From an uncultured Mucilaginibacter sp. (GTDB lineage: Bacteria; Bacteroidota; Bacteroidia; Sphingobacteriales; Sphingobacteriaceae), in NCBI RefSeq assembly GCF_903893715.1, contig NZ_CAITNG010000129.1, positions 25,620-89,619 of the forward strand: a stretch of DNA of 64,000 bases, given 5' to 3'. Shown piece by piece: positions 17,934-26,809 of this stretch (position 1 is the stretch's first letter; every line of letters starts with the position of its first letter). Both the position numbers and the translations under genes were made by a program. The notes beneath the pieces are model-generated. The model was not told the origin of the DNA. It saw nothing but the letters and a program-made list of their open reading frames with translations, and did not search any database.

Positions 17934-20435
17934 TTATTTCACCGTATAAACTGACGTGCCGGTTATTGGGCCGCCGGTGGCTTTTATGCCTTCTACAATA
18001 ATCCTTACTTTGGTTTTGGGGTCGGCGTTGTAAAAGTTTACTGTTGCATGGCCGTTGGCATCGGTGATTATGTTTGGTTCCCAATGAATGGTAGTGCGGA
18101 GGTCGGTTTTACTTTGGTCTTTCGGGCTATCGTATAGGGGTTTGTAAAAAATGCGGGATTGATAATAACCCTTTACTTGGGTTGTAACCAAACCAAAATC
18201 CTGTTTTTCGAACGCATCATCAGTGATAGTTAAGTAAATCATATAGAAATCTTCCCCACCCGGACCCATCAAATGTTTATAAACAACTTGTTTTACCTTG
18301 TCCATTGGTAAGGTGAAATAAGGCATATACATATCATCGATCATATGATCAAATTCATAATCTGTAACAACGTCTGTAATAACGGGCCTGCTTAGTGTGT
18401 AAACTTCTTGCCCGTTAATAACAAAATGTGGATAAACTTTATGGTACCCAGGAGATTCGATGTATGTGTTTCTAACATGATGATGTTCGACCCCGTAAAA
18501 CACCACTCCGGGGGTATCCATAACTATCGCGTTCTTTAAATTATGTGCTAACCAATTATCTAAAGTTTCAAAATAGTAATCTTTTTTTTCAATGTTAAAA
18601 AATTCGTCCGGATAGCCGAAATGGACGCCAATAATATCCCCTATCATTACCCTTTTATCGGCTTTAATGGTTACTTCCTTTAAAACCCGCGAACCCTTAA
18701 TCTTTCCGTTTTTTATGTCCGCAAGCCTTTTATAAAATACTTCATTTGAAGAGTAGCCAGAGTCTAAGACATTATTCGAATGGGGAACTATTCCCGATAA
18801 TGGCTTAAATAGCGAATCGATAGTAATCCAGCCAACCCTTTTCCCCACATTATTGCTCGTGGTCAATTTAATTACCTGCGGGCCATATAATAGAACGTTA
18901 TTAATAGAAAAATGGCCTATTGAATCTGTTTTGTTAGTAAATATTTTTGTCCCTCTGGCTTTGAAAGCATTGAGTGTGATATTCAGATCCGGCATTGCTT
19001 TATCAGCTAACTTTTGACGAACCTTTCCTACAATATCAAATCCATCTTCCGCCTTATAACTAATCCTGATAGCCGTATCGGCCAATCGCCGCCATATAAA
19101 ATCACGCCAGCCCTGGGTTAGCAGCAGCATGTCGAGTTGTTTATGGCGGTTTACGTTGGTGGTATCGAAATAGCGGTTTGGCTGTTCTATCTCACCTTTC
19201 AATTCCGATTGCAGCATGAGGTAGGATTGGATGTTTTCGGGCTGCACGGGGACGATTCCCGCATCCACAACGACCATTGAAATGTTGGCTTTGCCGCCGT
19301 TGGTTTTGATGTCGACGGTAACTTTTTCTTTCGATTGATATTCCGTTTTGTCGGTTATGATGGTCAGCGGTACGGATTTGTGGTTGATATAAACCAAACG
19401 CTCGCAGTGGGGTTTGTTCTGGTCGTCGGTTAGCGTGATGGCGGTGATGCCGTCTGGCAAAAGGTTGTTGTCTATCCTGATAAGCGATTGACTGTCATTT
19501 ATTTGTATATTTTTATTGAAGTATGTTTTGCCGCCATGTTTTCCCGATAAGGCAAAGCTATGACCTTTTACTTCGGCAAATTCAGCATCGTTGCAACTAA
19601 TGATAACGTTGGTTAAGGAGTCGGAATGGCTTACCCGGATAGAAAAGCCTTTGGTTAAAGGTTGTGGCAAATCGGCGTTCAGGCCTTGTTGGTTTTTGGT
19701 ATTGATGATGGCGTGATAGTTTTGCCCCTGCATCGGCAAAAGCACAAACAAACCCATCCCTAAAGTATCGCAACTGAAATGCGCCACCGTATCGCCTGCC
19801 GAACTTAATACCGCCCCCTTTGCCGGGATACCTTTGCCAAAACGGTCTTCGGTTTTTACAGCGACAATGGAACTGACGCCGGTTATCAATGAACCACTTT
19901 CGGGGTAAAAGCGTGCAACGGGAATATGAACAATGGCTGGAACTTTTGCCGCGCTTGTTTTAGTCGCTTTGTTGGCGGATTTATTGCTGGCAGCAACAGT
20001 ATCCGCTTTTTTGGTTGTTGTATTGAGGATCGTTATCTCCTTTTCAAAAACAAAATTGTCGCCAAAGTTTCGCATCCAGTTGGTATAGGCGCGCAGGGTG
20101 TATTTGCCTGAAGGAATGGAATCGGATAATGAAATATCGCCGTTACCTGTGCCGAAGTCCATGCGGATGATTTCGGAGTTGATGATTTTGGCCGAGTCCT
20201 GCTCAATCAGATCGACATACAAATTGCCACTGGTGCCAATAGGCTGGTTGTTCTGGGCGTTTACAAGATAAGCCTTGAACCATAGCGTATCGCCCTGGGC
20301 GTACAGGTTACGATCTGTATGGAGGTATACTTTTTCGAAAAAGAGTTTGAACGAGGGTTTGTCCTGCGCGCGGAGGGTAAAGCTGTACGCCAATATAAAA
20401 GACAGGAAAATTAAACGCTTTGCAGTGAAATGCAT
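17934..20435 (-). CDS. Large secreted MG2-like / degenerate TonB-plug protein (paralogue 1)
   Basis: This 833-residue protein has a signal peptide (MHFTAKRLIFLSFILAYSFT). The N-terminal module reads KVYLHTDRNLYAQGDTLWFK, an MG2-like macroglobulin domain. The middle holds a carboxypeptidase-regulatory-like beta domain (GKVRQKLADKAMPDLNITL). Near 640-790 is a degenerate plug-like segment (PHFVINGQEV, then MDKVKQVVYKHL). The C-terminus has RTTIHWEPNIITDANGHA, an A2M-like module. No outer-membrane barrel follows, so it cannot be a TonB receptor itself; a surface or periplasmic adhesion or protection role is possible. Paralogues lie at 31085 and 33588. Confidence 0.75.
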   Translation of the reverse strand: MHFTAKRLIFLSFILAYSFTLRAQDKPSFKLFFEKVYLHTDRNLYAQGDTLWFKAYLVNAQNNQPIGTSGNLYVDLIEQDSAKIINSEIIRMDFGTGNGDISLSDSIPSGKYTLRAYTNWMRNFGDNFVFEKEITILNTTTKKADTVAASNKSANKATKTSAAKVPAIVHIPVARFYPESGSLITGVSSIVAVKTEDRFGKGIPAKGAVLSSAGDTVAHFSCDTLGMGLFVLLPMQGQNYHAIINTKNQQGLNADLPQPLTKGFSIRVSHSDSLTNVIISCNDAEFAEVKGHSFALSGKHGGKTYFNKNIQINDSQSLIRIDNNLLPDGITAITLTDDQNKPHCERLVYINHKSVPLTIITDKTEYQSKEKVTVDIKTNGGKANISMVVVDAGIVPVQPENIQSYLMLQSELKGEIEQPNRYFDTTNVNRHKQLDMLLLTQGWRDFIWRRLADTAIRISYKAEDGFDIVGKVRQKLADKAMPDLNITLNAFKARGTKIFTNKTDSIGHFSINNVLLYGPQVIKLTTSNNVGKRVGWITIDSLFKPLSGIVPHSNNVLDSGYSSNEVFYKRLADIKNGKIKGSRVLKEVTIKADKRVMIGDIIGVHFGYPDEFFNIEKKDYYFETLDNWLAHNLKNAIVMDTPGVVFYGVEHHHVRNTYIESPGYHKVYPHFVINGQEVYTLSRPVITDVVTDYEFDHMIDDMYMPYFTLPMDKVKQVVYKHLMGPGGEDFYMIYLTITDDAFEKQDFGLVTTQVKGYYQSRIFYKPLYDSPKDQSKTDLRTTIHWEPNIITDANGHATVNFYNADPKTKVRIIVEGIKATGGPITGTSVYTVK

Positions 20436-20637
20436 AAGAGCGGTTTATGTTTGGTTATACCAAATATAGCCATTTAAACCATGATATGCCACAATAATAT
20501 GATACAGAAATTACCTGCGCCGCTTGCATATACGCTCCGTTTTCGCGATATTGTAAAGAATTAAGTAAGGGCCAGATAATTATGATTTTCATAATTTATC
20601 GAGCTTAAAGTAACAATATCAAGTAAAATAATCTTAC

Positions 20638-20666
20638 AAAATCCCCCCCCCCCCTGTCGGGATTTT
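20638..20666. repeat. Poly-C tract (12 C) inside an AAAATCCC/GGGATTTT inverted repeat
   Basis: Twelve C residues (20643-20654) form part of one arm and the loop of a hairpin with arms at 20638-20645 and 20659-20666. The element lies 22 bp before the Cdd1-like start. The rest of the gap from 20436 is AT-rich, with no other feature I could support. Confidence 0.65.
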
Positions 20667-20687
20667 GATTAACAAATTTGCAATACC

Positions 20688-21158
20688 ATGAAAACACCCA
20701 AACTCGACCTGACCGATACTGAAAAGATACTGCTCAAAAACGCGGGCATACGCATAAGCGAGCTAGCCCATTACGCTGCCGACGAATTGGCGATGATACT
20801 GAGTACCACCCTGCACCGGGCCAAATGTATTTTGGCACATATTGAGTTTCAAAGCATTCCTTCGGTAGGGCCGATATTTGCACAGGATTTGGTGGACATG
20901 GGTTATTTCAGCATTGCCGAACTGAAAGACAAAGACGGCGCGCAATTGTTGAACGAGCACGAACGCCTGATGGGTGTTTGGACCGACCCCTGTGTTGAAG
21001 ACCAGTTTAGGCTGGTGGTGCATTATGCAAACAACCCCGGCAGCAAAAAGCAATGGTGGAACTTTACCTGCGAGCGCAAAATATTCCGCGAGGCTTTTGG
21101 TTATCCCGAAAGCCGACCACAAAAAGCCTGGCATGAGCGGATTTTAACTGAACAATAA
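20688..21158 (+). CDS. Helix-hairpin-helix protein of the Cdd1 (pathogenicity locus) family
   Basis: The 156-residue protein has a helix-hairpin-helix segment around residues 50-85 (IPSVGPIFAQDLVDMGYFSI), as in DNA-binding proteins that contact the sugar-phosphate backbone. The C-terminal part (DPCVEDQFRLVVHYA, WWNFT) fits the Cdd1 family. Its molecular role is not established. It is a stand-alone gene with a poly-C hairpin just before its start. Confidence 0.7.
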   Translation: MKTPKLDLTDTEKILLKNAGIRISELAHYAADELAMILSTTLHRAKCILAHIEFQSIPSVGPIFAQDLVDMGYFSIAELKDKDGAQLLNEHERLMGVWTDPCVEDQFRLVVHYANNPGSKKQWWNFTCERKIFREAFGYPESRPQKAWHERILTEQ

Positions 21159-21282
21159 TTTCTTGGATGGTCTGCTTTAAAATTACCGCACCGTTGGGCA
21201 GCCCAACATAAAATGCTAACATTGTTCAATATGAGCGGCTTTTTCATCATATTGCAACAAAAAACAGGATACAAGATACTGA

Positions 21283-22674
21283 ATGAGACTGACCATACAC
21301 GGTGCGGCGCAACAGGTTACCGGGAGCATGCACCTGCTCGAGATAGGAAAATACAAAATACTGGTTGATTGCGGGCTTGATTACGAAAAGGACCATCATG
21401 TAATGCTGAACGAGGATTTCCCGTTCAGGCCGGAGGAAATAGATGTGGTGGTGCTTACACATGCGCATATCGACCACTCAGGCAATTTGCCAACGTTGGT
21501 ACGTATGGGTTTTAACGGGCAGATATTGTGTACCCCACCTACCGCCGAGCTCACCGAGCTGTTGTTGCTCGATTCGGTGAACATATTTATGCGGAAGGAG
21601 GAGAAATCGCGCAAGCATAACCGCAAAAGGCCGGGCCAGGGCCGGCAGCCGCTCTACCTGCAAAAGCATGTAATGGATACGGTAGAACGATTTATAACCA
21701 TTGGCTTTAACCGCCCGTTCCGCATTAACGGCGATATTGAACTGGAGTTTATTCCGGTAGGGCATTTACTCGGCGCCGCAGCCGCCATATTTACCATAAA
21801 TGACGGGGGCATCGAAAAAAAGATAGCCTTTACAGGCGATATAGGGCGAAAAAACTACCCCGTACTGAATGACCCGCAGGAACTGCCCAAAGTTGATTAT
21901 ATCGTATCAGAATCGACTTATGGAGGCCGTTATCATACTAAAGACAAAACCATAGAGGAAACTTTGGTAGATGTGATCAGTACAGCTTGTATCAAAGAGT
22001 CGGGCAGATTGATTATACCGGCATTCAGCATCGGGCGCACCCAGGCATTGGTGTTTTCGTTGAATAAGATTTTCAGCAGCGGATTGTTGCCGCCGGTTAA
22101 GGTTTTTGTTGACAGTCCGATGGCTACCGCTTCAACTGGCATCTTCAGGAAATACCATAGCCTCCTGAACGAAGAAGCACACGATTTTTATAACCGCAAA
22201 GGCGATGAGTTTGAGTTTGATAATTTAAGTTATGTTGAAAACCTGCACGAAAGCAGGCAGGTATCCAATTATTTTGAGCCTTGTATCATCATATCCTCAG
22301 CCGGAATGCTGGAGGGCGGCCGTATACAGGACCATTTGTACCACAACATACAGAATTACTACTGCACCATTTTATTTATAGGTTATTGTGCCAAGGGTAC
22401 ATTGGGTTACAAACTATTGCGCGGGGACCCAATCGTACACATCCGCGACCGCGACCTGGCGGTATATGCCACCATCAAAAAAACGGACCTGTTTAGCGCA
22501 CACGGCGACCATGATGACCTGTTGAACACCATCAAACAGCAAGATGCACAACAACTTAAGAATGTTTTTTTGGTACATGGCGAAACCGAAAGCATGCAGG
22601 CACTGGCAGCCGCGCTTCAACCAGATGGCTATAAGGTTACCCTACCGCAAAAAGGTGTGGTTTATGATTTATAA
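21283..22674 (+). CDS. MBL-fold metallohydrolase with beta-CASP domain (RNA-processing exonuclease family)
   Basis: The 463-residue protein has the metallo-beta-lactamase signature HAHIDHSGNLP near residue 60, a later metal His in PVGHLLGAA, and TGDIGRKNYPVL. The beta-CASP insert is present (VFVDSPMATASTGIFRKYH), as is the C-terminal Zn-ligand region (FSAHGDHDDLLNTI). Members process or degrade RNA in the cytoplasm, like CPSF73-type nucleases. The length is normal for the bacterial branch. It stands alone. Confidence 0.88.
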   Translation: MRLTIHGAAQQVTGSMHLLEIGKYKILVDCGLDYEKDHHVMLNEDFPFRPEEIDVVVLTHAHIDHSGNLPTLVRMGFNGQILCTPPTAELTELLLLDSVNIFMRKEEKSRKHNRKRPGQGRQPLYLQKHVMDTVERFITIGFNRPFRINGDIELEFIPVGHLLGAAAAIFTINDGGIEKKIAFTGDIGRKNYPVLNDPQELPKVDYIVSESTYGGRYHTKDKTIEETLVDVISTACIKESGRLIIPAFSIGRTQALVFSLNKIFSSGLLPPVKVFVDSPMATASTGIFRKYHSLLNEEAHDFYNRKGDEFEFDNLSYVENLHESRQVSNYFEPCIIISSAGMLEGGRIQDHLYHNIQNYYCTILFIGYCAKGTLGYKLLRGDPIVHIRDRDLAVYATIKKTDLFSAHGDHDDLLNTIKQQDAQQLKNVFLVHGETESMQALAAALQPDGYKVTLPQKGVVYDL

Positions 22675-22759
22675 AAGATTGCAACCTGGCACTATACTAT
22701 ATACGTACAAAGAACGTTAACCATTTTAATTGTTGTTTTTGATTGCTATATTTGGTATC

Positions 22760-23254
22760 ATGAAAAGAAATATTACTGCAAGATTGGTTGTTTACCTCAT
22801 ACTCGCCTTTTTTGGTATTGCCGCCATTGCTTCGTGTGCTAAAGAGGCCGGGCATCTTTTATCAACAACTACCACAGTTAAATCGGCTACGATGCAATTT
22901 TACCTCCAAGGCGATACTACGCATATTTTAGCTACGCCGTCGGATACGGTTTCTTTCACCAGCTATACTACCCCTCAAACTACCGTTACCGGCAAGAACG
23001 GCAAAAAGTATACAAGTTGTGTAATACAGTTTAGCGGCAATGCCAAAGGCACCTTTACCCTGACCAACCTTGCCCTTACAGTGTTAGAGAAATCGGGTAC
23101 ACTATTAACTACATCGAGCCAAAACTACGGAACAGCTACAATCGATAGTATCAATGTTAACAAAGGGTACATGTCGGGTAATTTTACGGGTAAAGTTTTG
23201 GTGGCAGCAAACGATACCGCCAATGTGGTCGGTTTATTCACAATACAGCAGTAA
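22760..23254 (+). CDS. Small putative lipoprotein, unknown function
   Basis: The ATG at 22760 gives MKRNITARLVVYLILAFFGI and then AAIASC, a lipobox with its cysteine near residue 26. The alternative TTG at 22730 adds ten hydrophobic residues and is less likely. The mature 138 residues are Thr/Ser-rich and look beta-rich (repeated TTTVKSATMQFYL-like strands). I recognise no family. A strong terminator follows. Confidence 0.65.
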   Translation: MKRNITARLVVYLILAFFGIAAIASCAKEAGHLLSTTTTVKSATMQFYLQGDTTHILATPSDTVSFTSYTTPQTTVTGKNGKKYTSCVIQFSGNAKGTFTLTNLALTVLEKSGTLLTTSSQNYGTATIDSINVNKGYMSGNFTGKVLVAANDTANVVGLFTIQQ

Positions 23255-23270
23255 AAACTTAATTATATTG

Positions 23271-23296
23271 AAAAAGCCCGGTATTCCGGGCTTTTT
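23271..23296. terminator. Bidirectional Rho-independent terminator
   Basis: The stem AAAAAGCCCGG / CCGGGCTTTTT has a TATT loop. It sits between the + strand lipoprotein gene and the - strand serA gene, and the A/T flanks allow it to serve both. Confidence 0.88.
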
Positions 23297-23320
23297 GTTT
23301 TAGAATAACAAATGAGGTTA

Positions 23321-24271
23321 TTATTTCTTAAAGAAATCGATAATCAAATTGGCAAGTTCAACACCAATGCGTTCCTGAGCTTCGTTGGTCGAAGCTCCAA
23401 TATGTGGTGTTAATGATATTTTAGGGTGTTTCAATATTTCTTCGCGAGGTGTTGGCTCATTATCAAACACATCTAAACCTGCAAAGCTTACTTTACCGCT
23501 GTCTAAAGCTTCAATTAATGCAAGTTCATCGATGGTTCCGCCGCGTGAGCAGTTTACTACAGCAACGCCTTTCTTCATCGCCGCAAATTCTTCAGCGCCT
23601 AAAACAGGCTTGTCGGTAAACGGTGTGTGTATGCTTATGAAATTACTATTAGCAATCACTTCTTCTTTGGTTGCCGCCTTAACGGTTGCTTTCACAACTA
23701 AGCCACCACCTAAAGTCACTTCAACTTCAGGATTGAAAGGGAAAAGGTCGTAAGCCAATACATCCATACCCAAACCAATAGCTACCTTAGCCACCTCACG
23801 ACCGATACGGCCAAACCCAAGTATACCAATGGTTGTTCCGCGCAACTCAACGCCTTTAGCGTAAGTTTTTTTGAGGTCGTTGAATTTGGTGCTGCCTTCA
23901 ACAGGCATTTTGCGGTTACTGTCTTGCAAAAAACGGACGCCTGTAAACAGGTGCGCAAATACGAGTTCGGCAACTGATAATGACGACGAAGCAGGCGTAT
24001 TATACACAGCCACGCCTTTTTCTTTGGCATATTCAACGTCGATGTTGTCCATCCCTACGCCACCGCGGCCAATTAGTTTCAGCGTTGGCACGGCATCTAT
24101 CAGGGCTTTGCGCACTTTTGTGGCACTGCGAACAGTTATTGCGTCATATGCGCCTAATTTGGCTGGTAATTCGTCTTGGGGGATATTTAAAGTATCAACA
24201 AAAAAACCTGCTGCTTCTAACAAAGCTTTGCCTGCAGGGTCGATACCATCGTTGGCTAATATTTTAATCAT
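23321..24271 (-). CDS. serA: D-3-phosphoglycerate dehydrogenase, short form
   Basis: The 316-residue protein is a D-isomer 2-hydroxyacid dehydrogenase with GRGGVGMDNIDV, the Rossmann motif GILGFGRIGREVA, the Arg-bearing NCSRGGTIDE and the His-bearing LTPHIGAST. It makes 3-phosphohydroxypyruvate from 3-phosphoglycerate, the first serine step. It lacks the C-terminal ACT domain of long forms, so serine feedback through ACT is not expected. SerC is directly upstream on the same strand, which supports the assignment over other hydroxyacid dehydrogenases. Confidence 0.9.
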   Translation of the reverse strand: MIKILANDGIDPAGKALLEAAGFFVDTLNIPQDELPAKLGAYDAITVRSATKVRKALIDAVPTLKLIGRGGVGMDNIDVEYAKEKGVAVYNTPASSSLSVAELVFAHLFTGVRFLQDSNRKMPVEGSTKFNDLKKTYAKGVELRGTTIGILGFGRIGREVAKVAIGLGMDVLAYDLFPFNPEVEVTLGGGLVVKATVKAATKEEVIANSNFISIHTPFTDKPVLGAEEFAAMKKGVAVVNCSRGGTIDELALIEALDSGKVSFAGLDVFDNEPTPREEILKHPKISLTPHIGASTNEAQERIGVELANLIIDFFKK

Positions 24272-24300
24272 TGTGGTTTATAAAGTTTATCGGTTGATTT

Positions 24301-24342
24301 GGTTGACTAAGTTTTGAAAGTAAGTTCTCAACTTAATCAACC
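24301..24342. repeat. Inverted repeat between serC and serA
   Basis: GGTTGACTAAGTT (24301-24313) pairs with AACTTAATCAACC (24330-24342), 12 of 13 positions. It lies in the 77-bp gap between the two serine genes and has no T-run. Confidence 0.5.
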
Positions 24343-24348
24343 ACTTTA

Positions 24349-25419
24349 CTATGCTTTATTCTTCTCTGCAAATTCCTGCATGGCGTCAATCAGCACATGT
24401 ACGCTGGTAATGGGTAATGCGTTGTAGATAGATGCCCTGAAACCTCCCGCGCTGCGGTGGCCTTTGATACCTACTATCTCTTTTTGTTCGCAGAGTTTAA
24501 GGAATGGTTTTTCATGCTCAGGGTTTTCAGTAACAAAACAAACATTCATAGCCGAACGGTCTTCGGGAACACATACGCCTTTAAATAATGGATTGCGGTC
24601 TATTTCCTGATATAGCGCTTTCGCCTTGGCGTTGTTCTCTTTTTCGATCGCAGGTACGCCGCCCTTAGCCTTAAGCCATTGTAGGGTTAGCATAGATACG
24701 TATATGGCAAATACCGGCGGGGTGTTGTACATCGAACCACCTTCAATTTGTGTTTGATAGTTTAACATAGCAGGTATTTTGCGGTCGACATTGCCTAAAA
24801 TGTCATTCTTAACAATTACCAAAGTTGTTCCGGCAGGCCCCATATTTTTTTGCGCTCCTGCGTATATCAAACCAAAATCGGCTACGTTGATCTGACGGCT
24901 GAATATATCAGACGACATATCGCAGACCACCGGAATAGATGATTTTGGAAAAGAGTGCAATTGTGTACCATAAATGGTATTATTTGAAGTAAGGTGCAGA
25001 TAAGCTGCATCAGCAGGTACTTCAAAATCTTTAGGGATATGTTTAAAGTTATCTTCTTTAGCTGTCGCTATCACTTCCACACCACCAAAATATTTGGCTT
25101 CCTTCAACGCCTTATTAGCCCACACGCCACTTTCCACATAGGCGGCTTTTCCATCAGACGGTAATAAGTTGTATGGCACCATAGCAAACTGGGTACTGGC
25201 ACCGCCTTGTAAAAACAATACGGAGTATCCTTCGGGTACATTAAATAGTTCCTTTACCAAACGAACGGCTTCATCTAATACAGCCTCAAACTCCGGCGAC
25301 CTGTGCGATATTTCGAGAATAGATAAACCAATTCCATTAAAATCGACAACAGCTGCGGCTGCCTGTTTCAAAACCTCGTGTGGTAAAATGCCCGGACCGG
25401 CACCAAAATTATGTTTCAT
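24349..25419 (-). CDS. serC: Phosphoserine aminotransferase
   Basis: The product is a PLP-dependent class V aminotransferase of 356 residues that converts 3-phosphohydroxypyruvate to phosphoserine. The start at 25419 gives the family N-terminus MKHNFGAGPGILP; a longer frame to 25467 exists but adds no homologous sequence. The PLP lysine is in GLIYAGAQKNMGPAG, and the C-terminal GHRSAGGFRASIYNA is typical. It pairs with serA downstream. Confidence 0.95.
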   Translation of the reverse strand: MKHNFGAGPGILPHEVLKQAAAAVVDFNGIGLSILEISHRSPEFEAVLDEAVRLVKELFNVPEGYSVLFLQGGASTQFAMVPYNLLPSDGKAAYVESGVWANKALKEAKYFGGVEVIATAKEDNFKHIPKDFEVPADAAYLHLTSNNTIYGTQLHSFPKSSIPVVCDMSSDIFSRQINVADFGLIYAGAQKNMGPAGTTLVIVKNDILGNVDRKIPAMLNYQTQIEGGSMYNTPPVFAIYVSMLTLQWLKAKGGVPAIEKENNAKAKALYQEIDRNPLFKGVCVPEDRSAMNVCFVTENPEHEKPFLKLCEQKEIVGIKGHRSAGGFRASIYNALPITSVHVLIDAMQEFAEKNKA

Positions 25420-25619
25420 ATTTATGTTTTTGCTATACAATTGCTCAAAGTTTTTACAAAAATGCAAATTAAAACTATAGGCTTTGTATAATTTTTATTA
25501 AATGTTAAAAAAACTTGCTTTTTTCATTTTTTTAATGGCACGAAGTTAAATAAATTGGGATTGGGTGCACCTAATTATTTCAATTTTTACACTAAAAAAT
25601 TGATTGTTTGAACACAGAT

Positions 25620-26285
25620 TTAGCCGTTCATTTTTTCGAAATGTTTCAATGCAGATATCGCTTTATTTGGATTGCTTGAAGAAAACACCGAATTACCGGC
25701 AACCAATATATTAGCACCTGTTTTTACCAATTTTTCGATGTTGTTTTGATCAACGCCGCCGTCAATTTCAATATAAAGGTTGGGGTTGCGCCCAGCCGCC
25801 ATGTTTTTAAGGTCAGTGATTTTTTTGTAGGTGCCCGCCAGAAACTTTTGCGCCCCAAAGCCCGGATTTACCGACATGATCAATACCATATCCAAATCCT
25901 CAATTATATCGTCGAGCATGGCTACAGGTGTAGCAGGATTCAGCGCCACTCCCGCCCTGCACCCCAATTCCTTTATCTTTTGAATAGTTCGGTTCAAGTG
26001 CGTACAGGCCTCAAAATGTACAGTAATATTATCAGCTCCCGCATCTTTAAATTCCTGCAGGTATCTGTCGGGATCAACAATCATCAGGTGAACATCCAAT
26101 GGTTTTTTGGCCAATGCCTTTATTTGTTTGATGATGGCGAACCCGAACGAAATATTGGGCACAAACACACCATCCATAACGTCAACGTGCATCCAGTCGG
26201 CATCGCTTTGGTTAAGCATTTCGATATCTTTTTGCAGGTTGGCAAAATTAGCGGTTAGAATTGAAGGGGAAACCAGATGATCCAT
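25620..26285 (-). CDS. rpe: Ribulose-phosphate 3-epimerase
   Basis: The 221-residue TIM-barrel enzyme interconverts ribulose 5-phosphate and xylulose 5-phosphate in the pentose-phosphate pathway. It has SILTANFANLQKDI, the metal/catalytic motif MHVDVMDGVFVPNISFG, VHLMIVDPDRY, MSVNPGFGAQKF and the catalytic Asp in EIDGGV. Length is standard. Confidence 0.95.
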   Translation of the reverse strand: MDHLVSPSILTANFANLQKDIEMLNQSDADWMHVDVMDGVFVPNISFGFAIIKQIKALAKKPLDVHLMIVDPDRYLQEFKDAGADNITVHFEACTHLNRTIQKIKELGCRAGVALNPATPVAMLDDIIEDLDMVLIMSVNPGFGAQKFLAGTYKKITDLKNMAAGRNPNLYIEIDGGVDQNNIEKLVKTGANILVAGNSVFSSSNPNKAISALKHFEKMNG

Positions 26286-26335
26286 AATACAAACTTACGC
26301 AAATTTTAGCTTTAAGGGAATGGCCGGACGAGGGA

Positions 26336-26611
26336 TCAATCGCAGTTTAAAAGCAGTTCGTAATACTTTCGCATCAAAACCGTATCATAGTCAACCAATG
26401 ACCGATGCGCCTCTGACACCAATTCCGTTAAAATGGATGCGGCCAGGACACCTTCATCTTCGGGCATTGCCTCGTAGTATTTTATTATTTCCTTCACCCT
26501 AATGATCTCGTATAAAAGGTCGGTAATCAAATCTGTACCCGATTTGCGCTGATCGTCATCCCCTACTGGGCCATTAATAAAATGTAGCGGATCGTCAGGA
26601 TTTAGTGCCAT
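26336..26611 (-). CDS. Conserved-looking hypothetical protein, 91 residues
   Basis: This small acidic, mostly helical protein (DLITDLLYEIIRVKEIIKYY) has no signal peptide and no family I recognise. It lies 50 bp upstream of rpe on the same strand and could share a transcript with it. Codon use looks normal for the window, which supports a real gene. Confidence 0.55.
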   Translation of the reverse strand: MALNPDDPLHFINGPVGDDDQRKSGTDLITDLLYEIIRVKEIIKYYEAMPEDEGVLAASILTELVSEAHRSLVDYDTVLMRKYYELLLNCD

Positions 26612-26761
26612 TAATGAAAAAAGGTATCGGGTTTTACAATAGTTTTAACATATAGTTGATAACGCGCTTTGTTTACAATTTAAAATTTATGCAATTGTTT
26701 TACATTTTTCAAAAAAAAACAAATAAATAACAACAATCCGGCGTATAAGGGCACTAACTAA

Positions 26762-26789
26762 AAAAAGCCCTCAGTAATGAGGGCTTTTT
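26762..26789 (-). terminator. Rho-independent terminator of pnp
   Basis: The 12-bp stem AAAAAGCCCTCA / TGAGGGCTTTTT has a four-base loop. It lies 21 bp after the pnp stop on the - strand. Confidence 0.88.
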
Positions 26790-26809
26790 GGTATATAAGT
26801 TAAGTTTAA

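Noticed and set aside
25746..26258. A 170-residue open frame antisense to rpe
   Set aside because: Shadow of the epimerase gene.
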